NCBI RefSeq assembly: GCF_910589235.1 | Contig: NC_060956.1 | Coordinates: forward strand, 16,226,999 to 16,290,998 | Direction of reading: 5' to 3' | Origin: Vespa crabro | Lineage: Eukaryota > Arthropoda > Insecta > Hymenoptera > Vespidae | Length of the DNA: 64,000 nucleotides | Shown: positions 1 to 12,583 of the stretch, in pieces | Layout: every line of letters begins with the position of its first letter | Position numbering within the stretch: the stretch's first letter is position 1 | Made by a program: the position numbers and the translations under genes | The notes under the pieces: model-generated | What the model was told of the DNA's origin: nothing | Database searches by the model: none | What the model saw: only the letters and a program-made list of their open reading frames with translations

Positions 1-1113
1 TCTTCAGGAACAACTATCGAATCACAAAATAATGGCTACGTTTCATGTTCACCAAAGAAGAGTGAATTGGCTCGAATGCACTCGACTTATGCACGGCATG
101 CGACGAACATATCGTACCTATACTCTTTTTCGTTCTTTTAGCAATTCTTATCGAGAATAGAAGACAGAATGGTATATTGCTCGAAGTCCAGTGACTTTTA
201 AAAAGGATTGGAATGTACAGACGACTCGGCTCGGTTTCACGCTCAAACGAAGACTCTATTACTTTTAGAATCTTGTAGTAGAAAGAAATTTCAATTTTCG
301 AGATCGGAAGAATGTCGTACGTTCGATGAAAACCGGAAAAAAGTGATCTAATACAGAAAGTATTTAATTAGTATCTATATAATTCTATAAGTTTATTTTT
401 TGATTGCTATAAAAAATAATGTATCTTTATCATTCGTTCTAATTTTTCTCTCTTTTGGATTCTCAGGGAAAAAGTTTGAAATAAATTTATAATAAATACG
501 ATTAAAAAATTATAGCTTTTTTAAATATTTCATATATAAATAATCTAACAAAGTTTGCATTGGAAAAGCAAAATTATTCGTACTGCTTCGAACGGAGATA
601 AACGTTCGATAATTTTTATCACGACGTAGAAAGTGGAAACAGAGGATTTAAAAGTTTAAGCTTAGGGGATCGTCCAACGTTAATCGTAGGACTTACTCCC
701 GAGGAAGTTTAAAGTAGGGTCGAGAAATAGTCGGACTCTCTCTTTCTCTCTCTCTCTGTATTTAAACTGGTCGGCGTTCCCTTGTCTCCACTTAAATCGC
801 GATGTTACTCTAATTTTATGTGTAACTACGAATCGAGCCACCATTAAGAGCAGTCCCGTCGCTGCATAAGAGCTCGTAAATTTCCGGAACGGCATCCGAG
901 AGTAAGATAGGTACATACATATAGATATATACTATAGACCTTTCTCGAAGACATGATAGGACGAAATACTGGTTAAATGTAATTCAATGACCGATTCAAT
1001 TACGAGCTTGAATAACAATTATTATTAATATCACATTTTGTGCCAGTAAATAGATACATACATATGTATATATACACATACATATGTATTATTAGAAACT
1101 TTTTCCCCAACTC

Positions 1114-1114
<1 letters not shown>

Positions 1115-1146
<32 letters not shown>
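1115..1146. repeat. (AT)n microsatellite
   Basis: About sixteen AT dinucleotides followed by a short GT run. Confidence 0.9.
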
Positions 1147-1154
<8 letters not shown>

Positions 1155-1574
1155 TTGTGTATATTCAATAATTATAATAACTGATTATACAATTTTAGAA
1201 ATAATATTATTTTATCTCTTAAATATTCGATTCATTTCTTTCTTTTCATCGGAGAAACTTTAATTAACTCTTCTAGAAAATAGAATATTAAGATTTTCAC
1301 TAGAACAAACTTATTTATCAGAACTATGGTCAACTTATGTTAATTTCCTTCTTTATTAGCAATGATATTTTAACAAATAAAATTTTCTATTATCAAGAAA
1401 AAGAGGGATGATATTTCCATTGATTCAACGAATATAATAATTTCATTGTATAAATTTGAATGGTAAATACTTAAAAGCAGTTTCGCTATGATACTTAAGG
1501 TATTTTCTCTCGAATCTCTGAGATTTCTCGCGTCCTGCACGGGACAAAAACGAATTCGTTCTCTTTCCTTCCTA

Positions 1575-1599
1575 TCTATCTCTCTCTCTTTCTCTCTCT

Positions 1600-1656
<57 letters not shown>

Positions 1657-1665
1657 TCTCTCTTT
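1575..1665. repeat. (TC)n microsatellite
   Basis: A nearly pure TC dinucleotide run with a few CCT and TTTC interruptions. It makes open frames on both strands that encode only Ser-Leu or Arg-Glu alternation, so those frames are not genes. Confidence 0.9.
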
Positions 1666-3499
1666 GTATTCTCTCGGATTTTAACGAAAGAAGAGAAGAG
1701 AAGCAAGCAAATGTATTGTTCATGAAAGAAAGACAAAGTCGATGCGACAGTTCTGTCAGAAAAGAGGACGCATAGTTCTCTGTCAAGGTATATTCTACTC
1801 TCGTAATATCAAGTTGCACAAAACTCGTTAAAATTCCGCAACTCCGCTTTCCTTCTTACGTCTAGTACAATGCGGAAATAATTTGAAGAGCTTTTGCGTT
1901 GCTCGCATGCTCTTCTATCCACTCCCCCCATCCTTATTCCCTTATCCTCATATTAGTTTTAGCGTTTCTATAACACTGAAATTTCTTGTCATCATAACAT
2001 CGCATAGTTTTAATTATATATATATATATATATCATATACATTTTGTAATTAATTATTAAAGTATGAACAATTTTATAATAATAATTTTAATTTGTGGAC
2101 TTAACGAAAGATCTCCATCTATCTTTAAATTTTACTATCAGAATGTATACATAATGTATTTCGGTATATATAGATTCATACGTATTCGTGTGTATATATA
2201 TATACTATATATGTATACAGTATATACATATATACGTGTATACATATATATAAGCTCACATATCAGCTTTAGTTTAAATGGTTGAGCATAGTTGAGCTTG
2301 AAATTTATACGAAGTTACACGCTAGGTCCGCAAATTATTTCAGTCCAATTTTATTAAATCCGGTTTCAAAATGGTGGAAATTATATAACGGAATTAAATT
2401 GAAAGGAATAAAAATTACCGAGAGATATTTAAAATAGTGTTAACCATTATAATGAACCTCATCTGTTGTGTATATTCTTCTTTTTTTTTTTTTTGAGAAA
2501 AATGCTTATATGAAAAATAGGATTAATTTAATTAAAATTTCTGACATAATTAAAACAATTGATTAAATTTAAATAAATAAAAAAGACGAAGGCAAACGAA
2601 TAGACATATTGAAGTTTTCGATGTCAAAATATTATGACATCGATACAATCGCTTTTTGCGATTGATATCAGGCAGAAAGATTGAAATTCCGTCCGATATA
2701 CGTGTAGTCAACAGTGAATGCCGGGCGGAAATAATTACGAACGGGCAATTTGGTCACAATTAGTTTCTCTACGTTGCGCAGATCCTCGCATAGCGTGTGA
2801 TCAGAATAAACACGTTGGAAACCTTCAAAAGCGAATACAATAATTTTACAACCGCAAACATTAATTTCCGTATTTCAGAACGTTTCATCTTATCCGCCAA
2901 AGTCTCGTTTCTGTTTAAAAGTTCGTTTCCGAGTAAAAGTTGACAGGACATTTTTGACACGAATTATCATACATACTGTATACACTCACATATACATATA
3001 CTTATACGCAACGATCTCATGGATTTGTGTTATTTCAAACGACATGACATTCCGTTAAATCGTATATGATTTAGTGCACGTAACTTTGACTACGTGAATC
3101 CAATAAGAGTTCAGAGCTCGTTTTGTACTCGAAAGAATTCAATATTCCATTCCCATCATTCTCAAAAATATCGTATTGTTCGTGATCGTGTTGAGCGCAA
3201 TAGATGAATGGATAAACGAAGGAAAAAGAGAAAAGAAAAAGATGAATAGATTCGTAGGAATAAAGTGGTGAATAACAATCAGGAAAAACCGAAGAGTTTT
3301 TACAAAAGTGAGCGAACGAACGAACGAACGAACGTACGAAAGGGAAATTTTGCATTCTCGATAAAATTCAACCTGTAGAAATGGCGTCGAAGGAGACGAC
3401 GAAGAAGGTTGAATTTTTCCCGTATGATTCGTGATCCGGTGTGAGTGAATTTAGATTTTCAAAGTCGTGATTTCAGTGTCGAGAAGGAACGCCTCTGAA

Positions 3500-3520
3500 A
3501 AGGACGTCACGTATAAAAGG
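3500..3520 (+). promoter_or_regulatory. TATA-like box with adjacent CRE-like half
   Basis: The string GTATAAAAGG sits directly after GGACGTCAC, which contains most of a cAMP-response-element palindrome. This fits a core promoter on the plus strand, but no gene is visible downstream, so it may be chance. Confidence 0.2.
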
Positions 3521-4949
3521 AATCGTAGAATTCTTGGATGCTTGTCGACTACTCTCCGGTTATCCTTTCCTCTTTTTCTGATTTCCTGCTGAGAATATTG
3601 ACGTTATATTAAATCTCGTAGGTCGGAAGAGTGATTTATCGCTCGATTCAACAAAAAAAAAGTAAAGGATAAAAAGAGAGAGAACGGAAGCAAAAGGGAA
3701 GAAAAGGACGAAGTATGAAGAAAGAGAGAGACAGAAAGAGAGAATCCCGTAAATTCTTCCAATCGCCGACAAATGTTACCAATTTACTGACGAACAGCTG
3801 TGCTGAGATTTCGTATGAACGTAGCGATACGCTTTCGCTTGTCTCTCGATGCCTTTTATTTTCTTCTTTTTTTCCTTTTCTCTTTCTTTGTTTTTTTTTT
3901 TTGTTTTTTTGTTTATTTTCTTTTTGTCAACTCGATAGATTTTTCCCTCGAACGATTTCTCTCGAACGTTATAGACTCGCTCACTACGATGTCAACGATG
4001 AAATACTCGTTATCCTTTCCTTCTTACTTTTTAGTTCTATCATCAATTACACTGCTCGATGGTTACATTTCACTCTTTCGTCGTCGATACGTACAGACGT
4101 AAAAATAATATTCGATAAAGATCCGCTTTCACTCGGTCTTTTCCTCTTTTTCTTTTTTCTTTCTTCTTTTTCTTTTTCTTTTTCTCTTTTTTCTCTTTCT
4201 TTTTCTTTTCTTTTTCCTTTTTTTTAAACCTTCATAGATATCGATTTCACTCGCGTCGATTACAAAAATGCAATTTTCAGGAAATTCTTTCTGCAAATGT
4301 ACGTTATTTGATCGAAACGCAATGTTTGACAAAGTTTCGGAAGTTCAAACAATATCGATCGGATAAGAAATTGAATGCGTCCATCAAATTCATATCCAGA
4401 CACGGGCAGCCCTGTGCTCACACGCTACAGACTCGTTCTTTCATTTTTCATAGCCGGATTCGAACGGATTTTATGTCGCGTCAGTCCCTTTGAGCCATGT
4501 TCAAAACGTGAAAATTCAACGGTGAACGAACAACGCTGAGGGACGACGTTCGATCGGGTTACATCTTCGGCAAACGATCGTCCGTTCCTTCTACGATGTT
4601 CGATCTATCGTTTACTAAATCGATCTCCATATTATTTTTTTTTCTCTTACATATTCTTAGTTTCTTAATTTAGTTTTGATTTAATTATTAATAGTTTCAA
4701 CATTTAAATTAAATTGTAGATATTTTATAATATATAAAAAAATGTTTAATTTTTACATTTAAATACTCTAATTTTTTCGTTTAATTTTAAAATTATACAT
4801 AATTTATGTATAATCAAAATTTCTTATTCCACAATTTTCCATAATTCTACTAATTTAATTCATAAATAAATTTTTATTATTATAAATCCCTTAGAACGAA
4901 AATTATTCATAACTTAACTCAAATATTGTAATATTTGTTTAATCTGTAA

Positions 4950-4952
<3 letters not shown>

Positions 4953-4992
<40 letters not shown>
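4953..4992. repeat. (TC)n microsatellite
   Basis: About twenty uninterrupted TC dinucleotides in AT-rich sequence. Confidence 0.9.
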
Positions 4993-4996
<4 letters not shown>

Positions 4997-6772
4997 TTTG
5001 AATATATCTATCGTGTATCCTGTCCCGTTTTGCAACTCGCGATCGAATTCCATTCCGGTTGAACAAGGTTGAGTTTGAACCTTGGTAAATCGAGTCGCGG
5101 CTTTCCTCTTTCCCGTTGTGCGTTCTGGAATCGAAGACGTTCTTTTCTACAAATTACTGCACTCCAGGAGACCGATTTCTCTTCGTTCCCACATTTATCG
5201 GAACGAAATTTCCGTCCTCATTTCCATGCAAATTTATCCGTGAAAAGAAGAAAAATAAGACGAAAAAGGATTTGGTGGAATCGTTCGATCTTAGACGAAA
5301 GAGAGCTTCCGGTACAAACTCGGACGGTTCTCCTTTATGATGAAAGTCATTTCGATGAAAATTTCAAATTTGATTTTCCAATCGAATTAATCAAACACCG
5401 ATAAAATAAAGTATCTTCTTATTTGATGAAAGATATTACAAAAGTTTCATGGGGAATTTCTTATTATCAGATAGAAATAATAAGAAATTAAAAAACTTTC
5501 ATGAGAATCTTCTGATAGAAATAATTTTTAATATTTATTATCGTATTCACCATATTTAATTGCTAATACAAGTATCAAACGATGTACAAAATATTGTACG
5601 AAATGAATTTAAATTCTTTATCTTTAATCCAATATCCTTACAGTCAGAAACACGAAGTTGAAAATAATCAAAAGAATATAAATTTCGTCATAGACATTGT
5701 AAATTGTATAAGATTAAATATTATTCATTAAGAATAATACTTGTAAGAAAGTGATCGAATAGAAATATTAATATTACTGAGATCGCTTATCCAATATAAT
5801 TCATATTTGTTTATTTGCATTTCAATTGTCAATATTTTTAACAAGTATGAATATATTTTACGACAAAAAAATCTTCATTTTTGCAAATCGATGTCGTCAC
5901 TAGTATAAAATATCTCTTCTGTGAACATTTTTTTATCCTCCTCAATATTCGATATAACAGTATGAACGGTCGCAAAAGAACAATATTCTTATGTCCTCTT
6001 ATCACAAGACATAAAATTGTCGTCCGGTTTTTACGAGAGACTTTATCTTGAGAAAAGCAAGAGAAAAGTGAGAAGAAGATTTGCATACGGCACTGCGACT
6101 CTCTCAAAACAATTCGAAGCGAGTATGTTATGGCAAAGTCGATATCCTAGCTATAACATTTCTCTATCAAATCTGTTATCGCATTAAGATAAGAAAGAAA
6201 TTTTGTGATTATATATTTATTCACACCGGAAACGTGCACAAGCCATATTTGTCCGATGCTTAATGATACATACTCGTATTTATTCTTATATATAAAATAA
6301 TATAAACTATTAAATATTTGACGAGATAAAAATTGAAATTTATTACTATAGAGATAAATGAGATAATTTAAATTGACATTAAATAACAATTAAATAATAC
6401 TTTCGAAATAAGAGTACAAATTATATTAAACTTATAATAAATTTTTTAAATCTTTCGACACTGCGTGCATTTCAAAACTGTGTGAAATTATTTCCTTATA
6501 ACGAATAATGATTAATAACGATAATGATAGAGGAATGATTAGTATCAATACAAGAAGAAATATATTAGTCAAGAAATACTACTATACAAAAATGATATAT
6601 GTGACACGCACTAGACATGCATATCCATTCAATGTACCAGAAAATGCATTCTATTACCTTATTACTTATCTATTATTATCATTTTCTACCTAACGTAGCA
6701 AAAAAGTTTTTATTCAGGTGACTTTTCATTATATGATAATTTGTAAATGACAAATCACAAAAAATGAATGAA

Positions 6773-6808
<36 letters not shown>

Positions 6809-6811
<3 letters not shown>

Positions 6812-6843
6812 ATTAAAGTAATTGTGTATATATATATATATAC

Positions 6844-6876
<33 letters not shown>

Positions 6877-6890
6877 ATTACTTTAATCCA
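6809..6890. repeat. Perfect 19-bp inverted repeat around (TA)n and (CA)n
   Basis: The arm at 6,809-6,827 (TGGATTAAAGTAATTGTGT) is the exact reverse complement of 6,872-6,890. The 44-bp spacer is (TA)n followed by (CA)n. A further (TA)n run of about 34 bp lies immediately to the left. It could be a small foldback element or a hairpin fixed by replication slippage. Confidence 0.8.
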
Positions 6891-9008
6891 TTAAAATAAA
6901 AACGTATTAATATAACGAATAAAAAGAATCATAAAAAAATTTTCTATATATTCCAAAGCTACGATGCAAACGAAATATTTAATTGATTTTTTCGATGTAA
7001 TAAAAATAGATTTTAAATACGCGATTTAAAGTTTCTTTTGTTTTAATTAAATTAAAGATTCGTGCTTCTTTTAATCATTTCAATACGTATTTTACGTCCC
7101 ATGGAGATGAAATGATTTATCATCTCCAATCGTAGTCATAAAATACTATCGAGCAAAAGCGACTATATGATAACAAGAAAAGAAAAAAATTCGATAAGAC
7201 AAGAAGTCGTTTTCGATAACCTCGAAAATAACTCGCCATCGATAGTTGCTCTCTTGAACCACAATCTGTGGAGGCTTCTTCAGCATATATCCTTTTCTTG
7301 GCTTTATGCCCTAATCACTATCTTAAAATTTACTCTAGATAATATGACAAATTTATTACGAAGCGTAATTAATTTCTCGTGCGATTAAGTTTAATAATTT
7401 GATCGAAAAAATATGAAAAATATACAATATGTACGAGATTTTAACTTTGTTTATAAATAAATAACAAATCATTAATGTACGTAAAGATTAAAGATCCGAC
7501 AGATTCAAATATTTTTGCTAATTAGACAAAAATTAATTTCTTAATAAATACAAAGACTTTTAAACTATTTCATATATCTCCAAATATGTAATTGCAAAGT
7601 AACTATAAAATAAATGAAATAGTTACATTTCGAAATATTTCAGAGTCTTGTGAACACTTTGTTTACATCTAAATACGGAACTTACCATTTATGATTAGAA
7701 ACTCAAATAGCCAATATTTTACCTACGTATCTATACCTATATTTAGAAGATTCCAAAACATTATACCAATACATATACTTCAAATTCTCACACATATGTT
7801 CAGAAAATAGAAATTTACATTAGAGTCCAGGATATCTACATTATCCAGCTTAATAAAAGCTTCATATAATTTCTTAACTTATTAGGGATATCATAATTGA
7901 TTGTTAAAATTAATTACCATTACATAACTATTATTTTGAAAAATCTACTAATACATATTATTATACGATTCTAGTACCTAATTTGTTTATATAATGCTTT
8001 TCTTTATTATACCAAACTGTTTGATACACTATATGACGCATATTATCTTCTCATGTTTACAATATTTTGATTCTACTATGCATTTTGTAATTAACAGTCT
8101 ACAATTTAACAATGAATATATAAGAATATAGAAGATACTCGAAGCTCGATCATTAAAGCTATGATAGTCTCTAAAAATATGAATCTTACCTGCACCAAAT
8201 GATCTTCATCTATGCGAATAATATATACATATATAAGAATTTATGAAATAAAAGAGGGAGAAATAGTAAATCAATAGTTAAAAAAGTGATTAATTTATTA
8301 TCGAGGCCCAGGAGCTAATGATTCTTGTTTTGCCATTTATAAAACATTAGCAATATTAATAAAAAGAATTTATACTTATTTTCTTACTTTATGTTGAAAG
8401 ATATGAATTTTAAAATGCAAATGTTATGTTTATATATTATTAAAAAAATTTCTTTCTCCAAGCAATTATTCTATTGTAATTAATTGAATTGATTATATTT
8501 TATCACTCTCAGTCTAAAATCTACCCATCGCGGATGTTCTTTTATCTAGTAAATATTAATATCGTTATGTGACTCGTATCTACGAATACAAAATATGTTA
8601 TATATATTTTATATAATTCTTTAACAAAATCGAATGATTAAAATTCAAAAGTTCTTTTCTATTATTTCAATAAATCTAAATAGAATCAACAAAATAAGTG
8701 AATTTGCAACATTTATTGATTATTATAACATAGAAGCGTCCAAACAAAAGTCTTGAACTGATAAAAATAAGCATGCAGGATGAATAAACAATTAAAAATA
8801 TAGACAAAGAAAAATGTACCATTCGAGAATAAATTCTAGAGAGGAATTACTCTTGGTCGTGTTCAACAATAATTTATATCAACAATTACAACCAATAATC
8901 CATGTTGATTTGGATCTTTCGTTCTCGGAACGATGGATATCAAAGAAACTTTAATTTCTTCATTTACTACTTGTGAAGTTCTATAATGTTTCCAAAACAC
9001 TCGTTGCA

Positions 9009-9098
9009 GGTTGAAATTGATATAGCTTGATCCATAACAGGTTGATATTGAGAGTTTGATCTATAACAGGTTGAAAATGGGATAGGTCGATATCGAAG
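9009..9098 (+). repeat. Degenerate minisatellite, about 30-bp unit, three copies
   Basis: Three successive units begin GGTTGA at 9,009, 9,040 and 9,069. The first two share a central TTGATC(C/T)ATAACA stretch. The copies have diverged by several substitutions each. Confidence 0.55.
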
Positions 9099-9757
9099 TT
9101 GATTGAAATAGCTGTTGATTAAAATCGTTTTAAATTAATATGAAGAAATAACAATAATGATCTGAAAAATAATGTCAAAGCAAAAATCTTATAAAAAATT
9201 ATTGTCACAAAAAGATCATTGAAAATTTTTTGTTATGAAATTTAGAACACTATACCAATTATATTTTATAGAAGAAGTGTACTATCATCTTCGATGATAT
9301 ACTAACTCTCATACGAGATAATAATTTATTAATTTAACGAATCAACATTAAATTTAATTCGAGGCAATTCATCTAAGATGACTTTATTAAACAAAACTAA
9401 ATGACGAAGTATTCTCAGTCATGAATGTAAGCATACTGCACCAGCTTTGCTTTCGTTCTTTTAAACTCTCATACACACACACACACACATGCATACATAT
9501 AAAACATACACACATAAATGCAGTATATTTTGTTATTTCGTTGTAAGATTACACGTAACACCGATACCTTTCTTTGCTAGGGACGCTTAGGAAACGTAGT
9601 TACAGCACACGTCGGTGTAATTAACCATCTATATGTCTAATCCTCTGCATGACGAAGTCGTGGACGAAGTGACAAAGCACTCTCTAAGCTGTTTCTCTAG
9701 CGTTATCGCTTACAATTCGACAAACCTAAACAGTTAATCATCTTCGACTAGACTATA

Positions 9758-10022
9758 TTCCGTTCAACGAGTTGAATAAGAAGAGATAAACAAAACATTC
9801 ACGTGATAGATGAATGGAATTCCAGCTATTAACTGCTGAACGTATTGCCGATGAATTGTTGAATTCAAGAGAGAATTTGCATAGATCATTGTTAGAGCAA
9901 GCTTCGACTTCCCTCTCGGAAAGTGTTACAGTATGTGAAGGTTGTGAATACATTCCTGTTTCGATCATGGCCCAATTACGTACATTTGTTTATTTCTCTT
10001 AACTAGACTCATTGAACGGAAT
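9758..10022. mobile_element. Small inverted-repeat element (MITE-like)
   Basis: The left arm near 9,758-9,794 starts TTCCGTTCAACGAGT. It is matched as reverse complement by the right arm ending near 10,022, with a few substitutions and small gaps over about 37 bp. The interior is about 190 bp with no convincing gene. The form fits a non-autonomous DNA transposon, but no target-site duplication was established, so it could also be an inverted duplication. Confidence 0.4.
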
Positions 10023-10337
10023 CAAACTAAGGTGACGAGACTCTCTACTGTAAGTTTTTGCACATTAACATAAGATATATGTGAGAATCGTAGAATGTAT
10101 GTATTGATATAGATACTTTACCAATTTTTAAATATAGGGATAGGTAGACAGATACCGTAGTGTATATATATATATATGTCTCTGAGTATGTATAAGTGTG
10201 TATAAACGATAGGCATACGTTATTGATAATAAAATCAATAATGTGATAACAAAATCAAATATATGTACCGATAATGAAAAGGAACGGTAATATTAGATTA
10301 TACATAGATATACATAGAACAAATGGATCGTTGATAC

Positions 10338-10540
10338 GTGAAAGGTATCCATTTTATCCGAGTTGCACAAAAAAATATTACAACTTTTGTAACGGAGGAA
10401 GATTCGTTCGGTTACAGACGTTTAATATTTGAAATTAATTACGCGCTGGAAATGTTTCAAAGAATTATCCGATTGATATTGGAAACTTTTGAAGGAGCAA
10501 TATCTTTTATCGACGATATTGTTGTAAGTGACCGAGCCAA
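10338..10540 (+). pseudogene. Gypsy reverse transcriptase fragment (relic)
   Basis: The translated stretch contains IRVAQK, TTFVTEED, a degenerate form of the usual FGLxNAP segment, then MFQRII and FIDDIVVSD. In gypsy elements these correspond to the fingers/palm segments that end in the YxDD catalytic box, here FIDD. The region just before MFQR is degenerate and the frame stops soon after. The fragment covers only the palm core, so it cannot encode a working enzyme. Confidence 0.75.
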
Positions 10541-10911
10541 AGAAAAACTTGGCGTCAAGACCAAAGCCAATACTAGAAAGTATTAGTCGACAAAAGAATA
10601 AAACTAAATACATATTTGTTTAAAGAAAAACAATTGTATTTATCGAATATAAAACTTCAGGCCATTGATATCAACCATTGAAATTGAAAGTAGAGGCAAA
10701 ACTTTCATATTTCAAGAACTGTTAAGTTATTGGAACCGGTGAATTTGTATAAAATTTAACGATAATAAATAAAAAACAATATCAGGTATTTTAAATGTTA
10801 AAATTTTATCTAATGCGAAAATATTAAGAATATATGATGCAAAAGAGAAAACGATAATTATTTAGAGTAGACTTAAGTCTGGTAGCTATAGCATACATAC
10901 TAACATAATTA

Positions 10912-11345
10912 GATGATCAGAACCGATGGAAAGTAATACATTACGCTCGTAGAAGTTTAATAGACTGTAAAAGCATATACTAACAAACTAAAAAAATAAC
11001 TTTAGGTATAGGTAATGTATGCACGTAAAAGATTTTATAGTTGTTTATATGATATAGAATTCGAATTAGTAACAGATAATAAAGCGCTAGATATATACTT
11101 CCCGAAATCAAAAGCCCGCTGCAGACGAACGGTAAGTGAAATACGGGATTTTATCGTCCGTCAAACGTGCGTTGCGACGGACGGTAAAATGCCATACGTC
11201 ACCATGCTTCAGTTGACGATCGTATTCGTCGCTTCTAACGTAAGACTTGAAAGATGGATGTTACGTCTATAAACCATTTTAAGAAGTATAAAGTAGTATA
11301 CGGAAAAGGAAAATCTAACATAGCTGATATATCACGATTAAGTGT
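10912..11345 (+). pseudogene. Gypsy RNase H fragment (relic with insertion)
   Basis: One frame reads VIHYARRSLIDCK, matching the usual VAYASRSLTxAE segment. After a frameshift comes FELVTDNKALDIYFPKSK, then after about 120 bp of unrelated sequence ERWMLRL, and finally KVVYGKGKSNIADISRLS. These are the classic RNase H and tether blocks of gypsy pol. The unrelated insert contains a strong hairpin (11,148-11,190). Stops and shifts make it non-functional. Confidence 0.75.
11148..11190. repeat. 15-bp stem hairpin inside the gypsy RNase H relic
   Basis: The arm at 11,148-11,162 (ATTTTATCGTCCGTC) pairs with 11,176-11,190 across a 13-nt loop, with a single mismatch that would be a G-U pair in RNA. 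It lies in a GC-richer insert that interrupts the RNase H reading frame. Confidence 0.7.
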
Positions 11346-11478
11346 AGAGGGTAAACATACAAATGGAAGCAAAAACGACAAAAGATATATCACATAGATA
11401 GAAAAAAAGTAACACCACGAGCAATGATGATAAAGGAAATAGAGAAGAAAATGAAAAAAAAGATAAGATACTTTCAGA

Positions 11479-11590
11479 AGTAATACGAAATAATAGATGG
11501 GAGGTATTAAAAAACAGTACGAAATAATAGATAGGAAGACATCAAGAAGCAATATAAAATAATAAGTAGAAAGCATAAAATAATACGCGA
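11479..11590 (+). repeat. Degenerate tandem repeat between RNase H and integrase
   Basis: The motif A(C/T)(G/A)AAATAATAGAT recurs at roughly 35-40 bp intervals, about three times, in the spacer between the RNase H and integrase relics. It probably arose after the element died. Confidence 0.5.
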
Positions 11591-11640
11591 TTTAAAATTC
11601 TTAAAAATGAATTAATTATTTATAATAATTTAATATTAAG

Positions 11641-12500
11641 AGAAATGCGCAAATTATTATTCCAAAAGTTTTATAAAAGGGAAATCTTAAAATTGGCACA
11701 CGAGAATTATCCGGGAATTTTGACAATGAAAAATCGATTGAAGATAAGTATGGTGGAAAGTAAGGGATAAAGACGCAGAGAATATCGTTGAATCGTATAA
11801 AGAATATCAATTAATTCAAAAAATTGTAGAGTCAAATTTTTCGTTGTAGGGATTATATAATCATTATTGTAATGGATTGACAATTATCGACAAATAAAAA
11901 TATTTAGTCATTACTGATTATTATTATTGATATTTCGAAATAATAATATTAAAAAACCTAACAACAAAGATTATAAAAAAAAACATTTATTTAAAATATT
12001 TGGCAGATTTGAATATCCAAATATTATAGTTTGCAATTTATAGACACAGATTTATAAGCTAGACCGTGTAATAATAATATAAAAATAGCATATACAGCTC
12101 GATATTCATCGCAAATAAATTGAAAAATAAAAAAACAAAATGGTAGTATTCTAAAACAACTAAAAATAGCATATGGAGAAGGATAGAAGTGGCGCAAGGA
12201 AATAATAAAATATTTGTTAATATACAGATCAACATTGTATTCAGTTATGGAAGTTTCACTTGCAGAAATGTTATTTGAAAGAAAATTAAGAATTAAATGA
12301 CCGGAATTGAATAAAAGTATAATATATCTGTAGATAAGGAGGTAACAAAAAACGATACGTAAAAGAAAATTCAAGGGAAAGGTTATTTCGATAAGATAAA
12401 ACGAATGAAAAAAAATACCTTAGACTCGGAAGATAAAGTTTTGATTAAGAAAACAGAAGAAAATGAGTTAACCACAAATTTTGATCCAGAAAAATTTACA
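11641..12500 (+). pseudogene. Gypsy integrase fragment (relic)
   Basis: The blocks run in order: EILKLAHENYPGI with a following NRLK (zinc-binding region), VWWKVRDKDAENIVESYKEYQ in the next frame, VITDYYY then YFEIIILKN (start of the core), FGRFEYPNIIV, YRSTLYSVMEVSLAEMLFE, and a C-terminal DKVLIKKTEENELTTNF. The zinc-binding His of the GHPG segment is Tyr and both Cys of the CxxC pair are gone. The second catalytic Asp region is replaced by a stop. The integrase identity is clear and so is its inactivation. Confidence 0.75.
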
Positions 12501-12505
12501 AGTAG

Positions 12506-12514
12506 TGAGAGAGT

Positions 12515-12581
<67 letters not shown>
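12506..12581. repeat. (GA)n microsatellite
   Basis: About 76 bp of GA dinucleotides directly after the gypsy integrase C-terminal relic. Its Arg-Glu translation is not a protein signal. Confidence 0.9.

Positions 12582-12583
<2 letters not shown>

Larger units (their letters stand above)
1..9750. other. AT-rich gene-free stretch
   Basis: I find no convincing coding region here. Open frames are short, AT-driven, or come from microsatellites and do not resemble any family I know. The stretch holds (TC)n near 1,575-1,665 and 4,953-4,992, (AT)n near 1,115-1,146, a perfect hairpin at 6,809-6,890, a degenerate 30-bp tandem repeat near 9,009-9,098 and a TATA-like site near 3,510. It could be intergenic, or intron of a gene whose exons lie to the left. 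Confidence 0.6.
10338..12500 (+). mobile_element. Decayed Ty3/gypsy retrotransposon (pol region)
   Basis: Reading across frames on the plus strand, pieces of a gypsy pol polyprotein appear in the expected order: reverse transcriptase (10,338-10,540), RNase H (10,912-11,345), the integrase zinc-binding region (11,641-11,820), the integrase core (11,890-12,300) and the integrase C-terminal region (12,400-12,500). Each piece is interrupted by stops or frameshifts, and key residues are lost. I did not find gag, protease or flanking LTRs, so this is an old fragment, not a complete element. A (GA)n microsatellite follows directly at 12,506. Confidence 0.8.

Noticed and set aside
1370..1819. Open frames with long Arg-Glu or Ser-Leu runs (also at 12.4, 14.6, 27-29, 31.4, 35.4, 38.9, 60.5-61, 62.0-62.5 kb)
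   Set aside because: They are translations of GA/TC microsatellites, occur on both strands at once and have no domain outside the repeat.
4450..4475. GTTCGAATCC-like box (minus strand) suggesting a tRNA
   Set aside because: Flanking sequence does not form a T stem, anticodon arm or acceptor stem.
5069..5404. 111-codon open frame
   Set aside because: It needs a TTG start, resembles no family, and a second open frame overlaps it in another phase; likely chance in a GC-richer patch.
7167..7388. 73-codon open frame starting with ATG
   Set aside because: AT-driven composition, no recognisable motif and no splice context.
9753..10002. Overlapping 62-71-codon frames on both strands
   Set aside because: They lie within the small inverted-repeat element and resemble no transposase.
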